A stretch of DNA of 5,356 bases. Source: an uncultured Phaeodactylibacter sp. GTDB lineage: Bacteria > Bacteroidota > Bacteroidia > Chitinophagales > Saprospiraceae. This document shows positions 1-5,356 of the stretch, one piece after another. The notes below the pieces were generated by a model. It saw nothing but the letters and a program-made list of their open reading frames with translations, had not been told where the DNA came from and searched no databases. Location: NCBI GenBank assembly GCA_913062745.1, contig CAJXXJ010000308.1:1-5356 (forward strand). The letters run 5' to 3'. Positions within the stretch are counted from its first letter, which is position 1. The number at the start of each line of letters is the position of its first letter. The translations under genes were made by a program, and so were the position numbers.

Positions 1-550
1 CTTTATAGGCATCGCGCGGCTCAAAGGCCATCACGCCCAGTTCGCTGAACTGCCCGGTATCATTAGCCGGCTTGTTGCTGACTTCCTGGTCCAGGTAGTA
101 CCAGCTCAGCGCTTCCGCGTCCGGCACTTCTGCATAGGGGAAAGAAGCGCGGTCCGCATTGACCTGCACGCGGGTGGGAAACAGGTGGTGCATATCCGCC
201 TCCGGCACGAAACCGTCAGCACCTTTGCTGCGCGGGTAGGAATGCTCGGTGTTGATGCCGCTCCCGCCCTGAAAAGCAGCCACGGTAGGGTCTTCCCCGG
301 GTGGCAGGTAGACCGCATAATCGGTGTACACTCCGTACAGGGTGTCGTTTCTTGCGTCTATTTCTCCGAACAGGACATCCCGGGCTTCTCCGTAGGTCAG
401 CACAGCATCAGGGCGAAAGCTGTTTTGCAGCGCCTGCAGCAACTCATTGCCCTGCAGGCCCGGCAGCACGGGCTGATGCAGCTGCGCTTTTGCCAGAGCC
501 GGCAAGATCAATAAAAGGCTCATCCCCAGTATGCGAATCATCTTTTCCAT
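1..550 (-). CDS. Secreted endonuclease I family nuclease (EndA/NucM/Vvn type), 3' end cut by the window
   Basis: Predicted extracytoplasmic metal-dependent nuclease that cuts DNA, and in some relatives RNA, non-specifically. The 183 visible codons begin with a signal peptide (residues 1-22, hydrophobic core SLLLILPALA, likely cleavage AKA|Q). The family signature follows: NTEHSYPRSK at 100-109, ADMHHLFPTRVQVNADR at 118-134, and FEPRDAYK at 176-183, where relatives continue into the last part of the domain. By analogy with Vibrio vulnificus Vvn, Glu102/His103 and Asn131 are the likely metal and catalytic positions of the beta-beta-alpha-metal site. This assignment is by motif, not alignment. 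The start ATG overlaps the stop of the upstream gene in TAATG, and a purine-rich AGGAAGG lies just ahead of it; Met4 is a weaker alternative start. The C-terminus is outside the window, so a sorting domain or lamin-tail domain, common in Bacteroidota relatives, cannot be assessed. Family call is secure; biological role (nutrient scavenging, biofilm DNA turnover) is inferred. Confidence 0.88.
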   Translation of the reverse strand, partial: MEKMIRILGMSLLLILPALAKAQLHQPVLPGLQGNELLQALQNSFRPDAVLTYGEARDVLFGEIDARNDTLYGVYTDYAVYLPPGEDPTVAAFQGGSGINTEHSYPRSKGADGFVPEADMHHLFPTRVQVNADRASFPYAEVPDAEALSWYYLDQEVSNKPANDTGQFSELGVMAFEPRDAYK

Positions 551-1281
551 TAGCGCCTTCCTTTCTCCGGCACGAAGGTTTTTATACCTGAATCGGGCTC
601 GGTTATGGTTTGGTAAAAATCGTATACGGCCAGCAGGCTGTCCTCCGCGTAATGCCGGCGCTCGTCCAGGCGGGCACGGTGCAGCTCCAGCAGGCCGTCT
701 TCCTTTTGCATCAGCTTGTATAACGTCTGCATGACTTTGGCAAAGCGCTCCACATCATTGGCAGCCGGCAGGTCAGTGCTGCCCAGCTGCTCCAGCAACT
801 GCCGGAACCGCCCAGCCTGATAATAGGCATAGCGCTCCGGATAGTGGAAGCTCAGGTAGAGCGTCACCATCTGGTAGTCATCGTCGTGGTAGTGGTTATT
901 ATCAATTGAGCGGGGGTGCTTGTCGCGGTACTCCTGCAGTAGCATATCGCAGTAGTACACGAAGCGGCTCGCCCGGCCTTCCAGACTTTTCTCTTCGTTG
1001 AAAAGGTCCAGGAACATCTGCCGCACGAAATCCGGCTGCATGCGGATAAACTCCAGCATCATACGCTTGGGCTCATAGGCGTGGCGCTTCCAGAGCCGCC
1101 GGGTGGTGGAATTCTGCAGGCAGGCATCGTACATCGCTGCGAAGTCTTCAGCCTCCGGATCCCAGTTCTCCTGAAAAATACGCTGCGACTCGAAAATGGC
1201 AAGCCCTTGCTCCCGGGCATCCCGGGATTGCAGGTAGCGGCGGTATTCCGCCAAGTAGTGTTGGATGCGCTTCAGTTGCAT
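550..1281 (-). CDS. Uncharacterised 243-aa helical protein resembling the N-terminal module of McrB-like AAA+ proteins, without an ATPase domain
   Basis: Function unknown. The protein is charged, mostly helical, rich in Tyr/Phe/Arg, and lacks signal peptide or membrane segment, so it is probably cytoplasmic. Conserved-looking blocks are IFQENWDPEAEDFAAMYDAC (35-54), PKRMMLEFIRMQPDFVRQMF (71-90) running into LDLFNEEKSL, NNHYHDDDYQMVTLYLSFHY (128-147) followed by PERYAYY, and VERFAKVMQTLYKLMQKEDG (177-196). From memory these resemble the N-terminal specificity region of Bacteroidota McrB-like GTPase/AAA+ proteins, where a P-loop ATPase follows. Here the frame stops at residue 243 with no Walker A motif, so this is either a stand-alone module or a separate small family. 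The upstream in-frame ATG at 1341 would add 20 residues, but it lies upstream of the TATCTTTG promoter element at 1305-1312, so the ATG at 1281 is preferred. The stop overlaps the next start (TAATG), predicting translational coupling with the endonuclease I gene. Coding status is well supported; the family link is tentative. Confidence 0.75.
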   Translation of the reverse strand: MQLKRIQHYLAEYRRYLQSRDAREQGLAIFESQRIFQENWDPEAEDFAAMYDACLQNSTTRRLWKRHAYEPKRMMLEFIRMQPDFVRQMFLDLFNEEKSLEGRASRFVYYCDMLLQEYRDKHPRSIDNNHYHDDDYQMVTLYLSFHYPERYAYYQAGRFRQLLEQLGSTDLPAANDVERFAKVMQTLYKLMQKEDGLLELHRARLDERRHYAEDSLLAVYDFYQTITEPDSGIKTFVPEKGRR

Positions 1282-1304
1282 GTGCCGTATGCTAAAATTT
1301 GGCG

Positions 1305-1336
1305 CAAAGATACACGCAGCAGCCGGCTTATCGCAA
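1305..1336 (-). promoter_or_regulatory. Bacteroidota-type promoter for the 550-1281 gene
   Basis: Read on the minus strand, TATCTTTG (1312 to 1305) matches the Bacteroidota -7 consensus TAnnTTTG at every fixed position. A TTG at 1336-1334 lies 21 bases upstream and fits the -33 element. Transcription would start near 1298-1300, giving a leader of under 20 bases before the ATG at 1281, and it should read through the nuclease gene. A weaker copy, TATCTTTT, lies at 1364-1357. The match is seen directly; activity is inferred. Confidence 0.6.
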
Positions 1337-1380
1337 TGCACGGGCTGCCATTTCCGAAAAGATACTCGTGCCGCGGTGTT

Positions 1381-2304
1381 CTACTCCAGCGCTGGTATCG
1401 TTTGCAGGTAGGCCCACAGCGCGCCGACTTCCTCATCGTTCAGATTGGTGAAGCGGGGCATAGAATGATCCAGCGTGCTGCCATCGTTGCGTTTGCCGTA
1501 GCGCACCGCATCTCCAAACTGCGCCATCGCGTACCGGCCCAGCCCATTGGTAGGGTGCGGCGTCAGGTTGGTAGACGGGATTTTCTCGGGCGACTCCTTG
1601 CGGACGATGCCGTTGCCGCCGCCGAAGTAGCCTTCGGATTTTTCGGGCTCCCACTCGTTCACGGTGGCAAAATCTGCAGAGTGGCAATGGTAGCAAGCCA
1701 GGTTGTGCGCCAGATAACGCCCGTGCGCAACCGGGTCGGCAAAGTCGGGATCAGCTACGTTGCTGTTGTACTGCAGCGGTTTGATCGCCACCCGGGTCAG
1801 CACTTTGCCCAGCATATTGAGCTCGCGCTCCGGCCAGGTTTTATCGGATGGCGCCGTCAGGGGAGAGTCAGACCGCAGGAAAGCGATGATGCTTTGCAAG
1901 TCCCGGTCCGACAGATGGGCGTAGCGGGGCATGGTAAGGGCCATTTCGCCGTTTTGCTTGATGCCGGTGCGCAGCAGCAGCGCCATTTCCCCATCCGTAT
2001 AGCGGGAAGCTGCAGATTCGGGATGCCGGGTAAGGTTGGCGACGTAGAGCGCTCCGAGGTCTTTCTCCCGCCAGGGGCCGCCTTCCATGGCTCGTCCCTT
2101 TTTGCCTACATGGCAGAGGGCACAACTGAGCGATACCAGCCTTTCACCACGGGCAATCATAGCAGAATCGGCTTCTATACGGAGTTCCGGAGCCTGTGCT
2201 TCGTGCTTTGGAATGGGTGCAAAATTTACGTAGGCAGCACCGAGCGCTACCACACAGATGAGGAGGATGAGTACGCCAAGTAGGATGCTCAAAGGCTTTT
2301 TCAT
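1381..2304 (-). CDS. Membrane-anchored or periplasmic diheme cytochrome c
   Basis: Electron-transfer protein of 307 residues. It starts with a basic-hydrophobic segment (MKKPLSILLGVLILLICVVA, then LGAAYV) that acts as a signal peptide or uncleaved anchor; Cys17 is not in a proper lipobox. Two class I cytochrome c domains follow. The first has CALCH at 61-65 and a likely axial Met125 in TMPRYAHLSD. The second has CYHCH at 204-208 and a likely axial Met282 in SMPRFTNLND. The NLTPHPTNGLG stretch (246-256) is typical of cytochrome subunits working with membrane-bound alcohol, aldehyde or nicotinate-type dehydrogenases, but no such partner gene is visible, so donor and acceptor are unknown. The ATG at 2304 is chosen because the signal segment begins there; an in-frame ATG at 2364 would put 20 polar residues ahead of it. 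No clear Shine-Dalgarno is seen. A near-consensus TAGATTTA (2407-2400) could be part of its promoter but lacks a well-spaced -33 element. Confidence 0.9.
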   Translation of the reverse strand: MKKPLSILLGVLILLICVVALGAAYVNFAPIPKHEAQAPELRIEADSAMIARGERLVSLSCALCHVGKKGRAMEGGPWREKDLGALYVANLTRHPESAASRYTDGEMALLLRTGIKQNGEMALTMPRYAHLSDRDLQSIIAFLRSDSPLTAPSDKTWPERELNMLGKVLTRVAIKPLQYNSNVADPDFADPVAHGRYLAHNLACYHCHSADFATVNEWEPEKSEGYFGGGNGIVRKESPEKIPSTNLTPHPTNGLGRYAMAQFGDAVRYGKRNDGSTLDHSMPRFTNLNDEEVGALWAYLQTIPALE

Positions 2305-2447
2305 AGTAGTAAAGGATTTTAGGTAATACAAATGCAGTGAGGTGGTTTGCTCCGGCACGGGCACTCCACCAATTTCGACGCTATGTCAAATCACTGTCAT
2401 AAATCTACTATAAAATCCCGCAACTTTCCGGGCGGTGTACCAAAAAA

Positions 2448-2480
2448 TTTGTGCTTAACTAACAGGCCTGCAGACTTTTG
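2448..2480 (+). promoter_or_regulatory. Weak plus-strand promoter-like pair ahead of the inverted repeat
   Basis: TTTG at 2448-2451 and GACTTTTG at 2473-2480 are 21 bases apart, the same spacing as in the better promoter at 1305-1336. The second element misses the leading T of TAnnTTTG. A start near 2487 would place the 2490-2592 hairpin at the 5' end of the transcript. A/T-rich DNA can produce such a match by chance. Confidence 0.18.
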
Positions 2481-2489
2481 TTTTTGGAA

Positions 2490-2592
2490 TTGAATGCAGC
2501 GGCTCATTTGGGCAGCCAGGAAGAGCCGAGCGCCCTTGCGGATGATTTGTGGCCTTTCCTGGTAGAGCCCGGCTCAAAACTGCTGCATTCAA
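2490..2592. repeat. Nested inverted repeat able to form a long hairpin
   Basis: A perfect 11-bp inverted repeat, TTGAATGCAGC (2490-2500) and GCTGCATTCAA (2582-2592), encloses further pairs: GGGC 2510-2513 with GCCC 2567-2570, and CCAGGAA 2516-2522 with TTCCTGG 2556-2562. A self-complementary GAGCC-C-GGCTC sits at 2565-2575, and extra GGCTC (2501-2505) and GAGCC (2523-2527) copies allow alternative pairings. The element begins 27 bases after the reductase stop on the minus strand. No T-run follows it on that strand, because an A-rich tract follows instead, so it is not a standard intrinsic terminator. It could be a transcript-end structure, a small structured RNA or a decayed mobile element. 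Confidence 0.55.
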
Positions 2593-2618
2593 CGCTTATT
2601 TCCGCTCCGTACAGCGCC

Positions 2619-3659
2619 CTAAGGTGCCGGGTTAGGAATAACTTCCTGTACGCCTTCAATTTCCTGCAGCAGCTCTTCTGACAAATGAATATCGGCCGAG
2701 CTGATGTTTTCCCTTAGTTGCTCCATTGTGGTAGCTCCGATGATATTGGAGGTTGTGAAGGGGCGGGAGTTGACGAAAGCCAGGGCCATCTGCGCCAGGC
2801 TGAGGCCATGCTTTTCGGCAATAGCCAGATAGCGTGCAGTAGCATCGTGCGCGGTGGGGCCGTTGTAGCGGGAAAGCTGCTTAAAGCGGTTGAGCCGGTC
2901 CCGCTCCTGATCCTGCCCGCGGTGGTATTTTCCCGAAAGCAGGCCGAATGCCATAGGAGAATATGCCAAAAGCCCGCACTGCTCCCGAATGGCAACCTCT
3001 GACAAGCCGACCTCGAACGTCCGGTTGAGCAGGCTGTAGGGGTTTTGGATGCTTACACAGCGGGGCAGGCCGTGCATTTCTGCCAGGTAAAGGAAGCGCA
3101 TCAGCCCCCAGGGAGTTTCATTGGAAACCCCGAAGTGGCGGATCTTGCCTGCATCCTTCAGTTCCTGCAGCGTTTGCAGTACCTCCTGCATATTGTCTTC
3201 CCAGTCATCTGCCGGATCATGGATATAGCCCCGCTTGCCGAAGTAGTTGGTCTTGCGCTCCGGCCAGTGCAGTTGGTACAGGTCAACGTAGTCCGTTTGC
3301 AAGCGCTGCAGGCTGCCGTCTATGGCGGCATGGATTTGCTCCGGCGTGAAACGCAGTGGATTGCGGATGTGCTTCAACCCGGCCGAGGGCCCTGTAACTT
3401 TGGTAGCCAGCACGATATCCTCCCGGCGGCCCGTCCGCTTCAGCCAACTGCCGATAATGCGCTCCGTACTGCCCTGTGTTTCCGGCCGGCCGGGCACGCT
3501 GTACATTTCGGCGGTATCGAAAAAATTGACGCCCTGATCAAAGGCGTAATCCATCTGCTCATGGCCTTCTGCCTCGGTATTCTGCTCGCCGAAGGTCATC
3601 GTACCCAAGCATATCTTACTGACCTTGATATCGGTCTTTCCTAATTGAGTGTACTGCAT
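2619..3659 (-). CDS. tas: NADP(H)-dependent aldo/keto reductase, Tas family
   Basis: Soluble TIM-barrel oxidoreductase predicted to reduce carbonyls using NADPH. At 346 residues it matches the length I recall for Escherichia coli Tas and shares its signature stretches: LGTMTFGEQN (18-27), AEMYSVPGRPETQG (50-63), and IQNPYSLLNRTFEVGL (204-219). The aldo/keto reductase catalytic tetrad is intact: Asp48 and Tyr53 (DTAEMY), Lys87 (ATKV) and His131 (QLHWP). Cofactor-binding stretches are visible at GVSN (177-180), AYSPMAFGLLSGKY (232-245) and IIGATTMEQLREN (306-318). Tas was named for suppressing tyrosine auxotrophy in E. coli; its physiological substrate is not settled, and the neighbours give no hint of one here. 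It appears to be transcribed alone: a terminator candidate lies upstream at 3795-3854 and 314 bases of non-coding DNA lie downstream. No good TAnnTTTG promoter was found ahead of it, but a 15-bp palindrome at 3746-3760 may be an operator. The ATG at 3659 gives the conserved MQYTQLGKT N-terminus. Confidence 0.94.
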   Translation of the reverse strand: MQYTQLGKTDIKVSKICLGTMTFGEQNTEAEGHEQMDYAFDQGVNFFDTAEMYSVPGRPETQGSTERIIGSWLKRTGRREDIVLATKVTGPSAGLKHIRNPLRFTPEQIHAAIDGSLQRLQTDYVDLYQLHWPERKTNYFGKRGYIHDPADDWEDNMQEVLQTLQELKDAGKIRHFGVSNETPWGLMRFLYLAEMHGLPRCVSIQNPYSLLNRTFEVGLSEVAIREQCGLLAYSPMAFGLLSGKYHRGQDQERDRLNRFKQLSRYNGPTAHDATARYLAIAEKHGLSLAQMALAFVNSRPFTTSNIIGATTMEQLRENISSADIHLSEELLQEIEGVQEVIPNPAP

Positions 3660-3745
3660 GTTTAGCGTTGAATGGTCTTTTCGAATGATTTGACTTCATA
3701 ATAATGCAGGATGGGGCGGGAAGTTGAGTATAACCGAACTGCAGC

Positions 3746-3760
3746 AGCAATCTGATTGCT
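3746..3760. promoter_or_regulatory. 15-bp palindrome, operator candidate upstream of tas
   Basis: AGCAATC-T-GATTGCT is a perfect 7-bp inverted repeat around a single central base, 86 bases upstream of the tas ATG. The one-base centre makes an RNA hairpin unlikely and fits a dimeric DNA-binding protein better. No regulator gene is visible in the window, so the ligand and protein are unknown. Confidence 0.35.
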
Positions 3761-3794
3761 CCACCAGGGAAGCGCATTCCGGCAGGCGGCCCGT

Positions 3795-3854
3795 AAAATG
3801 AACAAGGGCCATCCCGGCTTTGGCAGTTTTGCCGTTAGCGGAGAAGGCCCTTGT
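3795..3854 (-). terminator. Candidate intrinsic terminator of the sigma factor/beta-barrel operon
   Basis: Thirty-one bases after the stop of the 3886-5298 gene, the minus strand carries ACAAGGGCC (3854-3846) and its perfect complement GGCCCTTGT (3810-3802). The 35-base loop contains a smaller hairpin, GGCA-AAAC-TGCC (3833-3822). The stem is followed by TCATTTTA, a short T-run. The interrupted, short T-tract makes it a moderate candidate. It separates this operon from tas. Confidence 0.5.
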
Positions 3855-3869
3855 GGTCCCGGCCGGCTT

Positions 3870-3885
3870 TCGCCGAAAAAGGCGA
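3870..3885 (-). repeat. Short hairpin directly after the beta-barrel gene stop
   Basis: TCGCC-TTTTTC-GGCGA on the minus strand forms a 5-bp stem with a T-rich 6-base loop, starting at the base after the TAA stop. It may protect the 3' end or assist the larger hairpin at 3795-3854. It has no T-run of its own after the stem. Confidence 0.35.
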
Positions 3886-5298
3886 TTACAGGCGCTTGCG
3901 GATGCCCATGAACAAGCCGGCGCTCATGTAGCGCTGCTTAAGGGCATATTCGTCCTGTGTGACCGACTTGGGGAATATCTTAAAGTGCGGCTCCAGAAGA
4001 AGCTGCAGCCCGCTTGGTGTTTCGTAGGTTAGCCCAAGGCTGCCGTAGTATCCCAGGCCGGTCTGACGCTTAAAGGCCGGGTAGGACTCAGGGTCACCGG
4101 AGTCAATCGGCACCGGCTCAAGTGTTTCCGGAGAAAGGAAGTCGCCATCCTGCCGGAACAGCAGGTTCAGGTAAGCACCAGCGTTCACCGCCAGGCCAAG
4201 ATTGCCGGCTCTGAATTCATAACCGAGTATAAAAGGAATATCCACCATGCGGTAGATGTTATTGCTTACTTTGTAGCGCTCGCCGACTACAGTAAAGGTA
4301 TCGTAACCAATTACATTATTATCGCTATCGAATACGGCCTCTGTGACGGTTCTTTCGGACCGTCCGTCGTAGAAGCGGAATTTTTCATTCACCTGGGAAT
4401 AATTGATCCCGGTGCGAAGCGCCAGCCCGTTGTCTGCAATCATAGACAAGCGTACGCCGCCGCTAAATGCGAAGAGCCGGGATTCAGTCTCGCGGCGCTG
4501 CTTGGCATAGTCTTCAAAACCTGCTTCCCGTGCCTGCAGCGTATTAAAGGCCAAGTCCGGGGAAAGCATAAAGTCTGCGTAGAACGCCCAGAAGCCATTG
4601 CCGAAGGTGGCGCACTTGGGTGAAGGGTCAAACAAGCCGGTAAGCAAATCACCGGGCTCGCTGTCTGTGCGGTACGCCAGGACAGGCAGCTCTTCCTCAT
4701 ACCTGGGCCGGACGGTAGCTGTAGGCGTTTCCATTTCAATCACTGCGCTGGCCTGTTCAGCTGCCGGCTGTGCGGTGGAGGAAGCAGATAATTGGAGTGC
4801 AGCAGTTTGGGCGGATTCGTTGGCCCCCATGCTCAGATAAGCGGTGCGGACAGGCGGCTGCACGTTGCCACCACTGCCAGAGGCCGTAGTAGCGGCTGCC
4901 GGTGCTGCCGGAGTGCGGGTACTGGCAGTTGGAGTAGCTGAAGGGGAAGAAGATACGGCGGCAGTAGCTGCGGCCGAAAGGGATGCGGTAGTATTTTGGG
5001 TGGAAGCGGCATCGGAGCCCGGGCTGGACAGCTGCGCGTAGGCAACTACGCCACTTGCCGGGATCGGGAAGCTTTTGATTTCCGGCTGCTTCATATTATA
5101 GAGCAGCAGGGAGCTGCCTGCGAGTGCCATAGAGGCCAGCAGTGCAGCAAGCGGCTTTTTCAACCGGACCTGGTTAAAAAATCGGTGTTTAAAGTTTCGT
5201 TTTTGGTCTATTTGTTCCCATAGATGAAGCGGTGCCTCGACTGCCTGGTCCCGCAGTTGATCCCGAAACACGCTATCCAGGGGATGGTGTTTGCTCAT
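3886..5298 (-). CDS. Single-pass membrane protein with a cytoplasmic head, disordered linker and C-terminal outer-membrane beta-barrel; possible sigma regulator
   Basis: This 470-residue protein has four visible parts. Residues 1-46 are a charged head with DSVFRDQLRDQAVEAPLHLW (8-27), a pattern I associate with Bacteroidota membrane proteins encoded next to ECF sigma factors. Residues 48-68 (KKPLAALLASMALAGSSLLLY, positive side N-terminal) form one transmembrane helix with no obvious signal-peptidase site. Residues 90-185 are a Ser/Ala/Thr/Pro-rich low-complexity stretch, and the linker continues to about 230. Residues 234-470 alternate polar and hydrophobic/aromatic residues as in PorT-like outer-membrane barrels, e.g. 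YRMVDIPFILGYEF (349-362) and LGYYGSLGLTYETPSGLQLL (415-434), ending LFMGIRKRL. The ATG overlaps the upstream stop (ATGA), tying it to the presumed sigma factor. Working model: the head binds or restrains the sigma factor while the barrel senses the envelope. The alternative is an ordinary barrel with an atypical long signal region. Architecture is seen; function is inferred. Confidence 0.85.
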   Translation of the reverse strand: MSKHHPLDSVFRDQLRDQAVEAPLHLWEQIDQKRNFKHRFFNQVRLKKPLAALLASMALAGSSLLLYNMKQPEIKSFPIPASGVVAYAQLSSPGSDAASTQNTTASLSAAATAAVSSSPSATPTASTRTPAAPAAATTASGSGGNVQPPVRTAYLSMGANESAQTAALQLSASSTAQPAAEQASAVIEMETPTATVRPRYEEELPVLAYRTDSEPGDLLTGLFDPSPKCATFGNGFWAFYADFMLSPDLAFNTLQAREAGFEDYAKQRRETESRLFAFSGGVRLSMIADNGLALRTGINYSQVNEKFRFYDGRSERTVTEAVFDSDNNVIGYDTFTVVGERYKVSNNIYRMVDIPFILGYEFRAGNLGLAVNAGAYLNLLFRQDGDFLSPETLEPVPIDSGDPESYPAFKRQTGLGYYGSLGLTYETPSGLQLLLEPHFKIFPKSVTQDEYALKQRYMSAGLFMGIRKRL

Positions 5299-5356
5299 AC
5301 CGCAATTTTTTGCAAGTCAACGATCATGCCCTGAAGCATTTTTCTGGCTTTTACGA
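5295..5356 (-). CDS. C-terminal end of an upstream gene, probably an ECF-type sigma factor (partial)
   Basis: Only the last 19 codons are in the window: VKARKMLQGMIVDLQKIAV, then TGA. The [KR]ARKxLQ pattern followed by a short amphipathic tail matches what ends region 4 of many ECF (sigma-70 family) factors, where the final helix of the -35 recognition domain reads R-ARK-L. The stop overlaps the start of the barrel protein by four bases (ATGA), so the two are co-transcribed and probably translationally coupled. Identification rests on a very short tail and on the head domain of its neighbour, and a different helical DNA-binding protein cannot be excluded. Confidence 0.5.
   Translation of the reverse strand, partial: VKARKMLQGMIVDLQKIAV

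Larger units (their letters stand above)
2305..2618. other. 314-base intergenic region between the cytochrome c and aldo/keto reductase genes
   Basis: No gene could be supported here. The right part (2490-2592) is dominated by a nested inverted repeat described separately. The left part carries the presumed leader of the cytochrome gene, A/T-rich tracts at 2441-2450 and 2476-2486, and a weak minus-strand promoter-like TAGATTTA at 2407-2400. Short plus-strand frames, for example 23 codons at 2494-2565 and a TTG-started 67-codon frame at 2478-2681, have no family resemblance, and the second runs antisense into the reductase gene. Confidence 0.5.

Noticed and set aside
1282..1341. Extended N-terminus (20 residues) for the McrB-module-like protein from an ATG at 1341
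   Set aside because: The promoter element at 1305-1312 lies inside this extension, so a transcript starting near 1299 could not encode it.
1081..2283. A 400-codon open frame on the plus strand
   Set aside because: It lies antisense to the diheme cytochrome and part of the McrB-module-like gene, both of which have strong family or motif support. Its translation is Arg/Val/Gln-rich with no recognisable domain, as expected of a shadow frame in GC-rich DNA.
2305..2364. Extended N-terminus for the cytochrome from an ATG at 2364
   Set aside because: It would place 20 polar residues ahead of a textbook signal segment beginning MKKPLSILLG.
2490..2592. Intrinsic terminator for tas
   Set aside because: The stem has no T-run after it on the minus strand, where an A-rich tract follows, and the enclosed loop is large.
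2478..2681. A 67-codon TTG-started plus-strand frame in the tas-cytochrome gap
   Set aside because: Its start falls within the T-rich tract, it runs through the inverted repeat and ends antisense to the tas 3' end, and it has no family resemblance. The repeat itself is the better explanation of the region.
3045..3644. A 199-codon open frame on the plus strand
   Set aside because: It is fully antisense to the well-conserved tas gene and shows no motif.
1..5356. CRISPR array, tRNA or rRNA gene, transposase or insertion sequence ends
   Set aside because: No regularly spaced direct repeats, no tRNA- or rRNA-like segments and no transposase-like proteins were seen on either strand.

Overview
The window looks like chromosomal DNA from a member of the Bacteroidota, possibly a moderately GC-rich marine group such as the Saprospiria; the class-level guess is weak. 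The evidence is a TAnnTTTG-type promoter element (TATCTTTG) ahead of one gene, little Shine-Dalgarno signal ahead of most starts, and several protein architectures common in that phylum. All six coding regions supported here lie on the minus strand, so the window is described from its right end (upstream) to its left end (downstream).

Right end (5356 to 3886): the last 19 codons of a gene, most like the C-terminus of an ECF-type sigma factor, overlap by ATGA with a 470-residue membrane protein. That protein has a short charged cytoplasmic head, one transmembrane helix, a roughly 120-150 residue Ser/Ala/Thr/Pro-rich linker, and a C-terminal outer-membrane beta-barrel. The layout suggests a sigma factor and its possible regulator, with one polypeptide perhaps reaching from cytoplasm to outer membrane. 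It is the strongest candidate for an unusual system in this window. A hairpin terminator candidate follows it.

Middle (3659 to 1381): a full-length aldo/keto reductase of the Tas type has a 15-bp palindrome upstream of its start. Next comes a 314-base gap holding a long nested inverted repeat, then a membrane-anchored diheme cytochrome c with two CxxCH sites and two Met axial-ligand candidates. No dehydrogenase partner for the cytochrome is visible here.

Left end (1336 to 1): a good Bacteroidota promoter drives a two-gene unit. The first gene encodes a 243-residue helical protein resembling, from memory, the N-terminal module of Bacteroidota McrB-like AAA+ proteins but with no ATPase domain. 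Its stop codon overlaps the start of a secreted Endonuclease I family nuclease (TAATG), which runs off the window edge. The two proteins are probably translationally coupled, although one is predicted cytoplasmic and the other exported.
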